DNA from: Paenibacillus sp. J31TS4
GTDB taxonomy: Bacteria > Bacillota > Bacilli > Paenibacillales > NBRC-103111
NCBI RefSeq assembly: GCF_018403265.1
Contig: NZ_BOSI01000005.1
Coordinates: forward strand, 1 to 64,000
DNA length: 64,000 nt
Direction: 5' to 3'
The translations under genes were made by a program, and so were the position numbers. The notes under the pieces were generated by a model that saw only the letters and a program-made list of their open reading frames with translations, did no database searches and was not told where the DNA came from. Below are positions 1 through 8,330 of the stretch, piece after piece (position 1 is the first letter of the stretch; every line of letters starts with the position of its first letter).

Positions 1-15
1 AAGACCAGCGATATG

Positions 16-45
16 AAAAACCTTCCAGTCACAGATTGGAGGGTT
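16..45 (-). terminator. Rho-independent terminator
   Basis: On the minus strand an inverted repeat (AACCCTCCA with TGGAAGGTT, one mismatch) is followed by a run of five T. It lies downstream of the minus-strand Crp/Fnr gene and probably ends its transcript. Confidence 0.5.
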
Positions 46-110
46 ATTTGGCATGCACAGATCTAAGTATAACATCATCTTCTAAAACATTTATTGAAAA
101 ATCTTGACAA

Positions 111-176
111 GCTATTAGCTGGTTTAGTTGAACAGGCAGCCGATCCTTTGTCGACAGCCTGCGTTGTTGTGCTCTC
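111..176. repeat. Dispersed intergenic repeat, copy A
   Basis: This segment shares the core TTAGTTGAACAGGC, a GCCGATC stem-loop and the tail CAGCCTGCGTTGTTG with the copy at 8331. The stem is imperfect here (GGCAGCCGATC against CGACAGCC). It lies between the 3' end of the Crp/Fnr gene and a terminator. Related but shorter copies are at 4936 and 6218. No coding capacity was recognised. Confidence 0.6.
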
Positions 177-189
177 GATTCATCCAATC

Positions 190-855
190 CTAAAATTCTT
201 GAGCCAAGGTATGAAGGAACGTAGTTAAAGCCTTCCTATTTATGATGAGGATTCTCTTATATTGCAATTGGATCCATCCCTTTTGTTTAAAGTCATTCAG
301 CACTTTTGTGACCGTCACGCGGTTTAGTCCCAGACAAACAGATAATTCTTCATGAGAATAAGGGAGGCAATTTTCGGAAATGGCTTTGTCGATGTTAGAA
401 TGAGCTGTCTCGTCCAGAAGAAAACTAGCTACCTTTTCATGCCGGTTATAGAACGTGGATCGTTTTAGTTGATGGGCCAGATGCCAGCACGTATTTGAGA
501 GAAGCTGAAAAAGAATGAACGTCAGCTCTTTGGATTGATTTAAGTAAGGATACAGTTCTTCCAAGGTGCAGGACACCAATTCGACCTCATTGACGGCATC
601 TACAGTTGTTTGCCTTGTTGATTGAGATAGAAATGAGGATTCCCCGAAAATGCGCCCCTTCTCCACAATTTCCAGCGTTAATTCCTCCCCCTTTGAAGAA
701 ATATAGTATACCCTCACCCTACCTTTTTTGATTAAATACAGACGGTTGGCCTGATCGCCTTGCATGTATATTTGGGCTCCCGCGTGCATACGAACAAGAT
801 TCCCAGCTTGTTCAAAATACGAATATAACGTTTCCGGAACTTTTATAGTCACCAT
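190..855 (-). CDS. Crp/Fnr family transcriptional regulator
   Basis: This is a cytoplasmic cyclic-nucleotide-binding-domain regulator of about 221 residues, the usual family length. Residues 20-120 form the beta-roll sensor domain, including a GRIFGESSFLS segment typical of the phosphate-binding cassette. A long dimerisation helix follows, then a C-terminal winged helix whose recognition helix reads LGLNRVTVTKVLNDF. There is no cysteine cluster for an Fe-S centre, so an Fnr-type oxygen sensor is unlikely. An alternative ATG 12 bases upstream sits directly against the GAGGG Shine-Dalgarno, so the inner ATG is preferred, though neither spacing is ideal. The gene is divergent from the EamA exporter and may control it. 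The effector is unknown. Confidence 0.85.
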   Translation of the reverse strand: MVTIKVPETLYSYFEQAGNLVRMHAGAQIYMQGDQANRLYLIKKGRVRVYYISSKGEELTLEIVEKGRIFGESSFLSQSTRQTTVDAVNEVELVSCTLEELYPYLNQSKELTFILFQLLSNTCWHLAHQLKRSTFYNRHEKVASFLLDETAHSNIDKAISENCLPYSHEELSVCLGLNRVTVTKVLNDFKQKGWIQLQYKRILIINRKALTTFLHTLAQEF

Positions 856-967
856 CGTTTCAATCATCCCTCAACTAAAATTTAATGCATTGTAGCATAG
901 ATTACATTTCGGCGGATAGATCTTCAGCTACTTTTAAATAGATATCTAAGTGAGGAGAGTCGTACAG

Positions 968-1924
968 ATGTTATTCAGGAGAGAAGTAGGATATGTCTTA
1001 GCACTATTGGGAGGAGTATGTTGGGCGCTTGCTGGGGTATTTGGACAATATCTTTTTCAAGTTCATTCATTAACGCCAGAATGGCTAGTCTCTGTCAGGC
1101 TGTTTTGTGCTGGTACCCTTTTAATGATTGTATGTAAAACGAGGGGACAGCAAGTCCTGCGTATATTTAAGAAAAGAAGAGATGTCCGGGATCTTATTAT
1201 ATTTGCAGTCGTGGGAGCAGCCTTATGCCAGTATTCCTACTTTGCAGCAGTGGCTGCCTCTAATGCGGCTACTGCGACATTTATTAGCTACTCGAGTCCC
1301 TTTTTCATTATTCTACTTACTTCACTTAAAACGAGAAGAATGCCAGCGCGTTATGAAATGGTGTCGGTCATGCTCGTGATCGTTGGACTCTTTATTGTGG
1401 CTACTCATGGCAATATCTCCTCCCTACACATTTCAGGAGGATCCTTATGTTGGGCGATGCTATCTGCCCTCACCTTTGCTGTTTACAGCATTCAATCACA
1501 GCGGTTAATGGAGACATTCGATACCTTGCTCATTACAGCCTGGGGGATGCTTCTGGGTGGAGGGCTCTTATTAATTGTATTTAGACCGTGGGAAATAAAA
1601 GTCACGAGTACTCTTAGCGTATATGCCGCTCTAGGTGTCGTTATTTTATTTGGAACCATTCTGTCCTATATCTTATTTTTAGAGGGTATCAGGCGAATTG
1701 GTGCTACGAAAGGAAGTCTTTTGGCTTCGATTGAACCAGTAGTAGCCTCGGTGCTGTCTGTTGTATGGTTGAACGATAGGTTTCAAATGATTGATTTATT
1801 GGGCTTTGCTCTGATTCTCTCAACCGTTGTTGTCATTGCCAAGGCTGCAAAGCGTGGATCAGATATGCAAACGTTGCAGCCAAAGAAGGATACTCAGAGA
1901 AACGAATTTGTCGAGGAAGTTTAG
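968..1924 (+). CDS. EamA/DMT family transporter
   Basis: The product is a ten-helix inner-membrane drug/metabolite transporter made of two tandem EamA repeats, about residues 8-145 and 155-290. Typical features are the LALLGGVCWALAGVFGQY opening helix and EPVVASVLSVVWLND in the second repeat. The ATG at 968 has AGGAGA nine bases upstream; a GTG 18 bases earlier overlaps that Shine-Dalgarno and is rejected. The protein ends in a charged cytoplasmic tail. The substrate cannot be read from sequence; members export amino acids or metabolites. It is divergent from the Crp/Fnr regulator, a likely controller. Confidence 0.85.
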   Translation: MLFRREVGYVLALLGGVCWALAGVFGQYLFQVHSLTPEWLVSVRLFCAGTLLMIVCKTRGQQVLRIFKKRRDVRDLIIFAVVGAALCQYSYFAAVAASNAATATFISYSSPFFIILLTSLKTRRMPARYEMVSVMLVIVGLFIVATHGNISSLHISGGSLCWAMLSALTFAVYSIQSQRLMETFDTLLITAWGMLLGGGLLLIVFRPWEIKVTSTLSVYAALGVVILFGTILSYILFLEGIRRIGATKGSLLASIEPVVASVLSVVWLNDRFQMIDLLGFALILSTVVVIAKAAKRGSDMQTLQPKKDTQRNEFVEEV

Positions 1925-2081
1925 GAAGCAACATGGCGGGTATCCGAACTCAATACTAAGTTATTTTTCAAAATTTACGCTTCCGAATCCATGAGACCGA
2001 TGAATTCCCGGATCGGCTGTCGTCTATATAAACGAAGACATAAATGAACACAAACTAATTTGACGAAGAGGTGTTTTGAAG

Positions 2082-2498
2082 ATGGCATTAACGTCCGCAT
2101 TCACGAGCTTCAACCTGCCTGTAAAAAACGTAGAACAATCGAAAGCGTTCTTCACCGGACTCGGATTCGAGCTCAACCCGCAATTCCCCGAAAACGAGAA
2201 TTCGGTAGCCATCGTGATCGGCGACAACTTGCAGGTCATGCTGATCAATCAAGCATTCTTTAATACGCTCACGGAGAAGGAATCCGTCGATACGAGCAAG
2301 TATGCGCAGATGACGATCGCATTGGCCTTCGAGAGCCGGGAAAAGGTCGATGAGATCGTGAATACCGCGGTCTCCTTGGGCGGGAAATTGCACGCTGAAC
2401 CTGAAGATCATGAGTTCATGTATCATTGGGGCTTCGTAGACTTGGACGGCCATCTGTGGGCCATTAACTACATGAACATGGATGCGGCACAAGGTTAA
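2082..2498 (+). CDS. VOC family protein (glyoxalase/bleomycin-resistance fold)
   Basis: This small cytoplasmic protein of 138 residues has the paired beta-alpha-beta-beta-beta modules of the vicinal oxygen chelate superfamily. It opens LTSAFTSFNLPVKNVEQSKA and ends with the family phrase YHWGFVDLDGHLWAINYM, where the Asp-Gly-His region normally lines the metal site. It is closest in style to PhnB/glyoxalase-like lactoylglutathione lyase relatives, but the reaction is unknown. The ATG at 2082 lies eight bases after AGAGGTG; an upstream in-frame TTG is less likely. It is convergent with the SRPBCC gene, and a shared terminator lies between them. Confidence 0.85.
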   Translation: MALTSAFTSFNLPVKNVEQSKAFFTGLGFELNPQFPENENSVAIVIGDNLQVMLINQAFFNTLTEKESVDTSKYAQMTIALAFESREKVDEIVNTAVSLGGKLHAEPEDHEFMYHWGFVDLDGHLWAINYMNMDAAQG

Positions 2499-2536
2499 GG
2501 CTAACGGAGAGCACGCTCGTACTAGGGTTCAAAATG

Positions 2537-2569
2537 AAAGACGCCGGGCATCTTCCCCGGCGTCTTTTT
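2537..2569. terminator. Bidirectional Rho-independent terminator
   Basis: A perfect 12-bp inverted repeat (AAAGACGCCGGG with CCCGGCGTCTTT) with a seven-base loop runs into T5 on the plus strand and has A-rich flanks for the other direction. It separates the convergent VOC and SRPBCC genes. Confidence 0.85.
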
Positions 2570-2577
2570 CGCGATGA

Positions 2578-3003
2578 TTAGTTTTGTTCGGTATAGGCTT
2601 TGAAATTGTCCATGATCGCTTGCCAGCCTGCTTGCTGGAACTCGACGGGATTGGAGCTTTCCGCGTCGAACGTTTCAATCACCTTCGTCTCATTCCCTTG
2701 ATCGACGAAAGCAATATCCACTCTTCTTCCGTCTTCCATGGTGTAGCCGATCGCCTCATGCCGATTCACGACATCGTAGACGCCGCCAAAATCAAAACCC
2801 ATGCTGCCATCCTTCGCTTCCATCCGTGTCAGAAACTTGCCGCCGACCCGCAGATCGTTTTCGGCTCTCGGCGCATGCCAGTCCTCGGACGCTTGATTCC
2901 ACTTCGTGATGTGATCCGGCTCGGTCCAATAGCGCCATACCTTCTCGACAGGGGCTTGAATGACGGCTTGCACGGTTACTTTCGTCGGTTGACTCGCTTC
3001 CAT
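2578..3003 (-). CDS. SRPBCC (AHSA1-like) domain protein
   Basis: This 141-residue START/Bet v1-like protein of the Aha1 C-terminal type has the signature opening VTVQAVIQAPVEKVWRYWTE, the following DHITKWNQASEDWHAP segment and the closing WQAIMDNFKAYTE. Members bind hydrophobic ligands or act as stress-associated proteins; no enzymatic residue is evident. It starts 76 bases downstream of the sigma factor gene on the same strand, with a GAGAGGTG Shine-Dalgarno, so it is probably co-transcribed. Pairing of ECF sigma factors with SRPBCC proteins is common in actinobacteria and bacilli. The ligand is unknown. Confidence 0.85.
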   Translation of the reverse strand: MEASQPTKVTVQAVIQAPVEKVWRYWTEPDHITKWNQASEDWHAPRAENDLRVGGKFLTRMEAKDGSMGFDFGGVYDVVNRHEAIGYTMEDGRRVDIAFVDQGNETKVIETFDAESSNPVEFQQAGWQAIMDNFKAYTEQN

Positions 3004-3079
3004 TTTAAATAGACACCTCTCTCACGATATTCGTCGTTTGGTTATTCTCAATGATATAGACGTAAGCCAATGACGAAAT

Positions 3080-4036
3080 TCATTGGTCCATTCGCTCAGG
3101 CAGCCCAAATCGCGAAAATAATGGCGTATGAATGAAGTTTTGAACGTGCAGGATTTGATTTTCTTTGGTTTCGATGACGTGGATGCCCCAGGGTACCAGG
3201 CCAGAGCCCTCTTTGCCCGGCATATACTGGGCCAACGCCGGATAACCGCCATTCACCGTAATGGGCACAAATCGCGAACCTTCGCAATGCCAGCGAGTAA
3301 GCGAATAGAAGGCGGACAAATCTTCCTTGCCGCGGATCCACATCTCGAAGGGCGGCATCGACATGCAGCCTTCCTCGTGGAACAACGCGACGAGCGCAGC
3401 AATATCGAATTGCTCGAAGGCCTCCACATACCGGGACAGCAGCTGCTGCTCCGGTTGAACGTCCATGCTGCTGAGCTCATCCGAGCGAAGCTGCGCCCGG
3501 TCCATCGTCCCTCGGGCTCTTTGCAAGGCGCTGTTCACCGCTGCCGGCGACATCGCCAACGTTTCCGCGATCTGCTTGGAGGACCATTCAAATACATCCT
3601 TCAAAATGAGTACCGCGCGCTGCCGCGGAGGCAAGGTCTGCAGGAGAGCAATGAAGCACAGTTGAAGGGTATCTCTGCGGACGAGCCGATCCTCCGGATT
3701 GCCCCCAAAGTCGGGAGACGGCCAGATCCAGGCAGAGTCCGGCAGCGTATCGCGCGGCTCGACGATGGAGACGGCCGGGTCGAACAGGTCAACGGGAAGC
3801 GCGCGGCGTTTGGATTGTCTCAGCTTGTCCAAGCACAGTTTGGAGGCAATCCGATAGACCCAAGTTTTGAACGAGGAATCCTGTCTGAACGTGCTCCAGC
3901 TCTGCCAGACCCGAATACACGTCTCCTGAACGGCATCGTCCGCATCGTCCATGGAGCCCAGCATTCGGTAACAGAACGAGGTTAAGCCCGGCTTCAAGCT
4001 TGCAAATAATGGTTCTTCAAATGCGGTCTCGTTCAT
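3080..4036 (-). CDS. ECF sigma-70 factor with C-terminal SnoaL-like domain
   Basis: The protein has 318 residues, long for an ECF factor because of an extra C-terminal domain. Region 2 (residues 10-80) includes FCYRMLGSMDDADDAVQETC and the promoter-melting stretch FKTWVYRIASKLCLDKLRQ. Region 4 (about 125-185) has the helix-turn-helix SSKQIAETLAMSPAAVNSAL. Residues 200-310 form a SnoaL_2/NTF2-like fold (AFEQFDIAALVALFHEE). This layout matches the SigJ/TIGR02960 type, where the C-terminal domain replaces an anti-sigma factor and modulates activity. No anti-sigma gene is adjacent, which fits. The downstream SRPBCC gene is the best candidate target or partner. Confidence 0.85.
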   Translation of the reverse strand: MNETAFEEPLFASLKPGLTSFCYRMLGSMDDADDAVQETCIRVWQSWSTFRQDSSFKTWVYRIASKLCLDKLRQSKRRALPVDLFDPAVSIVEPRDTLPDSAWIWPSPDFGGNPEDRLVRRDTLQLCFIALLQTLPPRQRAVLILKDVFEWSSKQIAETLAMSPAAVNSALQRARGTMDRAQLRSDELSSMDVQPEQQLLSRYVEAFEQFDIAALVALFHEEGCMSMPPFEMWIRGKEDLSAFYSLTRWHCEGSRFVPITVNGGYPALAQYMPGKEGSGLVPWGIHVIETKENQILHVQNFIHTPLFSRFGLPERMDQ

Positions 4037-4231
4037 CGCGGCCTCCCTTAACGATCTCCCCGAAGGGTGGTACCTTCATTATATGCAATGAAGCGGACAG
4101 CCTCAATCCGAATAAATAGGCAGGATTTATGAATACCTCCAATACCTGATAGCCATGCCGCGAAGTCCCGTATTTCCGCTCATTCCTTATTTCCCTTTCG
4201 TAAACTTCAAGAGCCCTAACGGCAAGTTTAA

Positions 4232-4253
4232 GGCCACCCTCTGCAGGATGGCC
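4232..4253. terminator. Hairpin downstream of Nudix gene
   Basis: An inverted repeat GGCCACCCT-ctgc-AGGATGGCC lies in the 258-base gap between the Nudix gene and the sigma factor gene. The same hairpin type (GCCACCCT, AGGATGGC) recurs at 26821. T-tracts are weak on both strands, so termination is only probable. The rest of the gap shows no gene. Confidence 0.4.
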
Positions 4254-4294
4254 CTTTCCTTGATCTTGCTTATGCTGCTGTCCCATCAGGGGAA

Positions 4295-4783
4295 TTAAAC
4301 ATGCCTTTGAACTTTGAGCGTACATTCTTTCGTTGACGGAGTAACATACTCGATATAATTCACCGAGCCGTTATAGTTCAAATAAGCTTCATAGCGGATT
4401 CGGATGGCTGGCAGGGTAATGTAATCCAAAACCTTGCCCTTTGGAACCCAACGACAGTCGCTTGTTTCCTCAGAGGTCGCTAACTCTCCTCCCTCCGCTT
4501 TACATACGAAATCAAACATGACCTTCGTCGGGACATCTGTTACCCCGTCATACCACTTATGTACGCCTGTACTAGAAACAATGTTAATCAAATGGCTTAC
4601 TGACGCATCGATTCCACTTTCTTCTTTGATCTCCCGAATCACACCGTCAATTAAATTTTCACCAACTTCCGTAATGCCACCAGGATAGACCCAGCCATCA
4701 TCATGAGCCTTTACCAAAAGGATATTTCCGTTCCCATCCTCTACAATGCCGCCTGCAGATAAGATATGTGTCGGGAATGCCAT
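4295..4783 (-). CDS. Nudix hydrolase
   Basis: This 162-residue cytoplasmic hydrolase of nucleoside-diphosphate-linked substrates carries a full Nudix box between residues 36 and 60: the sequence after GGITEVGEN ends REIKEESGID, matching GX5EX7REUXEEXGU with metal-binding glutamates in place. The N-terminus HILSAGGIVEDGNGNILLVK is the standard first strand pair. The substrate cannot be told from sequence. A truncated relative with the same GGIVEDGQGK opening lies at 5550-5693, suggesting that a Nudix-reductase module was once duplicated. The ATG is preceded by GAGGTTTTGAA. Confidence 0.88.
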   Translation of the reverse strand: MAFPTHILSAGGIVEDGNGNILLVKAHDDGWVYPGGITEVGENLIDGVIREIKEESGIDASVSHLINIVSSTGVHKWYDGVTDVPTKVMFDFVCKAEGGELATSEETSDCRWVPKGKVLDYITLPAIRIRYEAYLNYNGSVNYIEYVTPSTKECTLKVQRHV

Positions 4784-4935
4784 TTCAAAACCTCCACTTC
4801 GACAGATTACCTATTTCGCTTAGGCGAGAACGGCTATATCTTATCCATATATATATCCATGCCCTGTAAGGAATTCCGCAAAAAAACTAGAGGCCATCCT
4901 TTGTCGGACGTTTTTCTTTGAACTCGCTTTGTTCT

Positions 4936-4961
4936 AACTAACGTACCCATTAGTTAAAACG
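4936..4961. repeat. Dispersed intergenic repeat, partial copy D
   Basis: The sequence AACTAACGTACCCATTAGTT followed by AAAACG resembles the AACTATCGTTCCTCGTTAGTT segment of the copy at 6218, without the adjacent stem-loop. It lies just 3' of the DHFR-family gene. This is a weak, degenerate match. Confidence 0.35.
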
Positions 4962-4967
4962 TCGCGG

Positions 4968-5528
4968 TCAGACGATCACGCGGTAGTGGAGATGAACGAC
5001 GCCGCTTCGGAAGCGGCGCTCACCGAGCAACTCGAGCCGCATGCGGAGGTTGTCCGGCAATGCTCGCTTACCTCCGCCCAAGACGATAGGATTAAGAAGC
5101 AGATGACACTCGTCGATCAGACCCGCGCTCATCGCCCGCCCAGCAAGCTCGGGGCCGCCAATCGTAATATCGGCTCCTGAAGACTCCTTCAGCCTCCGGA
5201 TCGCATCAGGATCGAATTCGCGCTCGACTCTAGTCTTGGCGCTTGACACCGCTTGAAGCGTCCGGGAATACACGATCTTCTCAGCCGCTTGCCAGATCTG
5301 CGCGAATTCCCGCGTTACCTCCGGCTGGTCGCCGCTGGCATTCGCCGTCTCCCAATACACCATTGACTCGTACATGCGACGCCCGTATAGGTAGGTGCCA
5401 ATCGTCCGCTGGAAGCCAGTCCAGAACGCATACGTCTCGTCATCGGAGATCCCCCAATCGATATTGCCGCGCTCGTCCTCCATGTACCCGTCCAAAGATA
5501 CGTTAACAGGGTAGATCAGTTTAGCCAT
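4968..5528 (-). CDS. Dihydrofolate reductase family protein (RibD C-terminal-like)
   Basis: The protein has 186 residues with the RibD_C/DHFR-like fold. It opens MAKLIYPVNVSLDGYMEDE, has the cofactor-region phrase TYLYGRRMYESMVYWE and the late NADPH-binding segment SSGADITIGGPELAGRAM. It ends HLLLNPIVLGGGKRALP then FRSGVVHLHYRVI. Such proteins reduce small aldehydes or pterin-like compounds with NADPH; the actual substrate is unknown. It is not a classical FolA. It lies upstream of the Nudix gene on the same strand, and remnants of both families lie further upstream. Confidence 0.87.
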   Translation of the reverse strand: MAKLIYPVNVSLDGYMEDERGNIDWGISDDETYAFWTGFQRTIGTYLYGRRMYESMVYWETANASGDQPEVTREFAQIWQAAEKIVYSRTLQAVSSAKTRVEREFDPDAIRRLKESSGADITIGGPELAGRAMSAGLIDECHLLLNPIVLGGGKRALPDNLRMRLELLGERRFRSGVVHLHYRVIV

Positions 5529-5549
5529 TTCAATAACTCCCTCCCATTA

Positions 5550-5693
5550 TCAGTTTCCAACGAGACCAATGCCTTGCCTGCTTGTTCTGCCGATTCCTAG
5601 GGTGATGAAGTTCACGAGTTTTACTAAATGGAATTTTCCTTGACCATCTTCCACAATTCCACCTACGGCTACGTGTATAACGAATCTTCCCAT
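5550..5693 (-). pseudogene. Nudix hydrolase N-terminal remnant
   Basis: A minus-strand reading frame of 47 codons begins MGRFVIHVAVGGIVEDGQGK and continues FHLVK, a clear match to the first strands of Nudix proteins such as the intact one at 4295. It then runs into unrelated residues and stops. The Nudix box is absent, so no hydrolase activity is possible. It is too short to be an obvious gene and was found by translating the gap between 5529 and 6452. Confidence 0.6.
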
Positions 5694-5922
5694 CGTGCGC
5701 TTTCAAAGGAATTTAGTACTCGAACCAAACTAACAATATAAATTTGTCACAATAGGCGGCTCTGCGGAGAAAAGAACTGTTTGTCGTCACCTATATCCTG
5801 CCAGGTTGGAACAGAGAGGCTCCTCGTGAGATAAGCGAAGCAGCCGACAAATATTCGCCGGCTACATCTTGTGGTCGTATGTATTTGTCTGGCAGTGCCG
5901 AGCCGCGGTGATCGTCAAGCAG

Positions 5923-6066
5923 TTAACGAACGGGCGTGTAGCGGAGCACCACGACGCCGGAGCCGAAGGGTTTGGTGTCGGTCAGCTTCTCCTCGTCCGC
6001 AATCACCTGCGTGTGGTCACAGCAACCATCCAGTGTCACATTCATCATCAGGATTACACGTCCCAT
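5923..6066 (-). pseudogene. DHFR-family gene with internal deletion
   Basis: A minus-strand frame of 47 codons has a strong Shine-Dalgarno (TAAGGAGG, six bases before ATG). It encodes the N-terminus of a RibD_C-type reductase (MGRVILMMNVTLDGCCDHTQ, then VIADEEKL) joined in frame to the family C-terminus (TDTKPFGSGVVVLRYTPVR, stop). Roughly 120-130 central residues, including the NADPH site, are missing. An in-frame internal deletion explains this best. Enzyme function must be lost, although a 47-residue peptide could still be made. Confidence 0.65.
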
Positions 6067-6217
6067 ATGCAGCCTCCTTATGTCTACATTTTATTATCCA
6101 AAAGCAGGCCTGGTTTCTCATGGATTGCTAATGTGCACAGTCCGGACCAGACCGAATACAACTTTAGTAAAACGGAGGATGGTAAATGAATCAATAATTC
6201 TGCCCGTAACGCAATAA

Positions 6218-6287
6218 GACTGCCGATTCATATCGGCAGCCTGGATCTGGTTGAATATCGAACTATCGTTCCTCGTTAGTTGAACGA
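6218..6287. repeat. Dispersed intergenic repeat, copy C
   Basis: A perfect 8-bp stem (CTGCCGAT-tcat-ATCGGCAG) is followed after about 20 bases by GAACTATCGTTCC and TCGTTAGTTGAACG. The same two elements occur at 8331 and 111, there with the stem directly after the TTAGTTGAAC motif. The right end overlaps the last codons of a possible small membrane protein on the minus strand. Confidence 0.55.
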
Positions 6288-6394
6288 CTATCATCATTTT
6301 TTGTTTGTGCCGCTTCTTTCAAATAAAAAAATATCAATAATACACCACCTACACCGAACGTGAAAGAGGCGGCCGGGCCACAGATGTACAGACA
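6263..6394 (-). other. Possible small membrane protein remnant
   Basis: A minus-strand open stretch of 43 codons without a clear start encodes CGPAASFTFGVGGVLLIFFY followed by LKEAAQTKNDDSRSTNEER and a stop. It looks like one transmembrane helix with a charged tail. A neighbouring frame supplies ATGATG just upstream, so a single-base shift could restore a protein of about 43 residues. No ribosome-binding site is evident. It is either a decayed gene end or a frameshifted small membrane protein. Confidence 0.3.
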
Positions 6395-6452
6395 TCATGA
6401 GAAGCTATATACTTTACGCATATAAACATTCTGAATCTAGGGAGGATTAGGC

Positions 6453-6764
6453 GTGAATCGCGAAGTTGAACAATCATTGCAAGCCGCTATAGATAACTGG
6501 AATTCCATGGCTCGAGCCGATCAGGAAGATTCGGAAGCCGCCGCGAACTTATTTGAAGCTTCCTTTTATCGATTCATCGATGCCGTCCGGGAATGGACTT
6601 CCTGTTTAGAGCCGCAGCCTGATACAATTGAGGCCTTCCTGGAACTGCCTATGGTGCAACAAATGATTGACCTGCTTCCGGCGCCACTCTATCTAAATTT
6701 CGAAACTGAAGCTGAGCTTATTGTACAGAATAAGTTTCGAATCGACGAGGATAAGTACGATTAG
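6453..6764 (+). CDS. Hypothetical protein, small and acidic
   Basis: The 103-residue product is not recognised. It is predicted soluble and helical, with an acidic N-terminal half (NWNSMARADQEDSEAAANLF) and the closing segment LYLNFETEAELIVQNKF. No signal peptide, membrane span or cysteine is evident. The GTG start is supported by GGGAGGA eight bases upstream. It stands alone: it is convergent with the DHH gene and follows a repeat-rich gap. It could be a small immunity-like or regulatory protein, but nothing in the sequence shows it. Confidence 0.65.
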   Translation: MNREVEQSLQAAIDNWNSMARADQEDSEAAANLFEASFYRFIDAVREWTSCLEPQPDTIEAFLELPMVQQMIDLLPAPLYLNFETEAELIVQNKFRIDEDKYD

Positions 6765-6884
6765 CTGATCAATTCGAGAGGATAAGGCAGCCCATCCAAT
6801 CTGGTCGGCTAAGTACACCCTTGCCCTACATCGGCCGAAACGGCACCGTATGTGAACACGGGTTTGGGATATCTAAGTGCACTG

Positions 6885-8075
6885 CTAACGCTTCGCCGCG
6901 TGGCGCATCAGATATTGCACGAAAGCGTCGTCTCGCACGAGCCAAGCCGCATAATGCCGCTTCACATGGCGCTCGGCCTCCTCGAACGAATCGAATGACG
7001 GCTCCAGCGTTTCCCCGTTCATATCGATATGCCATTGATCCTCTGCCGGAAACAAAAACAACTGGTCGTCCCGACGATTTTCGTAAAGCACGCCGTAGCG
7101 GGAGCCTTTCGTATTGTACTCATTGTTGGCAGCGTCCGCCCGCATCGGCTCGATGAAGAACGGCTCCGCTGCATACAGCTGAAAGATCCCCTCCGTGAGC
7201 GGGCAGCCCGCTGCCTTCGCATGGCCGCCGCCTCCGAACCGTGCCGCGATCTCCGACACGTCCACGTCGTCATGGATCGTGCGCAGGCTGAGCTTTTTCC
7301 CGCCGACGTTCAAAATCGCGATATAATCCAAATGCGGATAATTTCGACCCAGCTCATGCGAAAGCTCAGAATGGTAGGACTCCGCGTAAACAATGCCGAC
7401 GCACCGCTCTTCAATGAACGTCTGTACAAGCTCTCTCCGTTTTCGTCGAACGTACCGCTCAATCTTGCCTTCCTCCACCTCAAGCAGCCGTTCCTCAAAT
7501 TCGGTAAAAGCAAATTCCGTTGGGTTCTGCTGCAGTCGCTCCACCATCCGGTCTTCGAAATCATCCACCGACATCAGAAAAAACAAGTCGTTAAGCTGCT
7601 TGGCCTTCTCATTCTCGTACCGTTCCCACTCCCAAGTATCGTACTGCCGAACGAGCTCGACGAACTCGCCCAGCGCAGGGCTCGGCTTCAGCATCCGGTG
7701 TTGCACCAAATATTCATAGAACAGGGATGTGGCGGAGCATAAGCTTCCGTCATCATACGCGTCCTGGACCTTGGCCCATGAATGGCGGTTTAAGTGCAGT
7801 GCCGTCTTGTGATGATCCAGCAGCCGCACCTTCCCTCCGTCCCGGAGATGCCGTTCGATCCGGTGTTCATTTTCTTCATTCACGGACAAGTCCGTAATAA
7901 ACAGCATGCCACTCTTCTTCGGCTTGACACGGTATGTCTCCAAATACCGCTCCACATACGGATTAAGGCTTTGCACGGAGTTGTAGCGGATGTCCACCTT
8001 ATCTTCAAACGCGCAGCGCGCAATAATCCCGCAGCCGACGCCGTCCAAATCGTTATGCGTGTATAAATGATGCAT
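6885..8075 (-). CDS. DHH/DHHA1 family phosphoesterase
   Basis: A cytoplasmic two-metal phosphoesterase of about 396 residues. The DHH-domain motifs are visible: THNDLDGVGCG near the N-terminus, DLSVNEE near residue 65, and LLDHHKTA (the DHH signature) near residue 92. The DHHA1 substrate-binding domain carries FGGGGHAKAAGCP near residue 295. Family members degrade nano-RNA, pAp or cyclic dinucleotides. It is shorter than GdpP and lacks PAS, GGDEF and membrane domains, so an oligonucleotide phosphodiesterase is more likely than c-di-AMP hydrolysis. The ATG at 8075, preceded by AAGGGA, is preferred to a GTG 36 bases upstream because the family starts right at the first strand. Confidence 0.85.
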   Translation of the reverse strand: MHHLYTHNDLDGVGCGIIARCAFEDKVDIRYNSVQSLNPYVERYLETYRVKPKKSGMLFITDLSVNEENEHRIERHLRDGGKVRLLDHHKTALHLNRHSWAKVQDAYDDGSLCSATSLFYEYLVQHRMLKPSPALGEFVELVRQYDTWEWERYENEKAKQLNDLFFLMSVDDFEDRMVERLQQNPTEFAFTEFEERLLEVEEGKIERYVRRKRRELVQTFIEERCVGIVYAESYHSELSHELGRNYPHLDYIAILNVGGKKLSLRTIHDDVDVSEIAARFGGGGHAKAAGCPLTEGIFQLYAAEPFFIEPMRADAANNEYNTKGSRYGVLYENRRDDQLFLFPAEDQWHIDMNGETLEPSFDSFEEAERHVKRHYAAWLVRDDAFVQYLMRHAAKR

Positions 8076-8330
8076 GCTTCCCGGTCCCTTCCCTTTTACA
8101 TTGAATTCCACAAATAACAGGGTTCCCCGCGAAGCCTAAAAAAATAAAATTTCGTGTTGATTTCCACTGATCGCCTGATGTACAAGGGCAATTGCGAAAG
8201 ACCGAGCAGGCCAAGCCCGCGCCTGCCTTCCACGTAATAGAGTATTTCGAATTGCAGCCGCCAGTTTGCCTTTGTCGGTGAATATAACCTGATTTTCTGA
8301 GAAAGAAGAGATGTAGTTCTTGTTGTAACT

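Noticed and set aside
8112-8330. Possible coding remnant upstream of the DHH gene
   Set aside because: One frame gives a plausible-looking stretch but no start, no ribosome site and no recognisable family.
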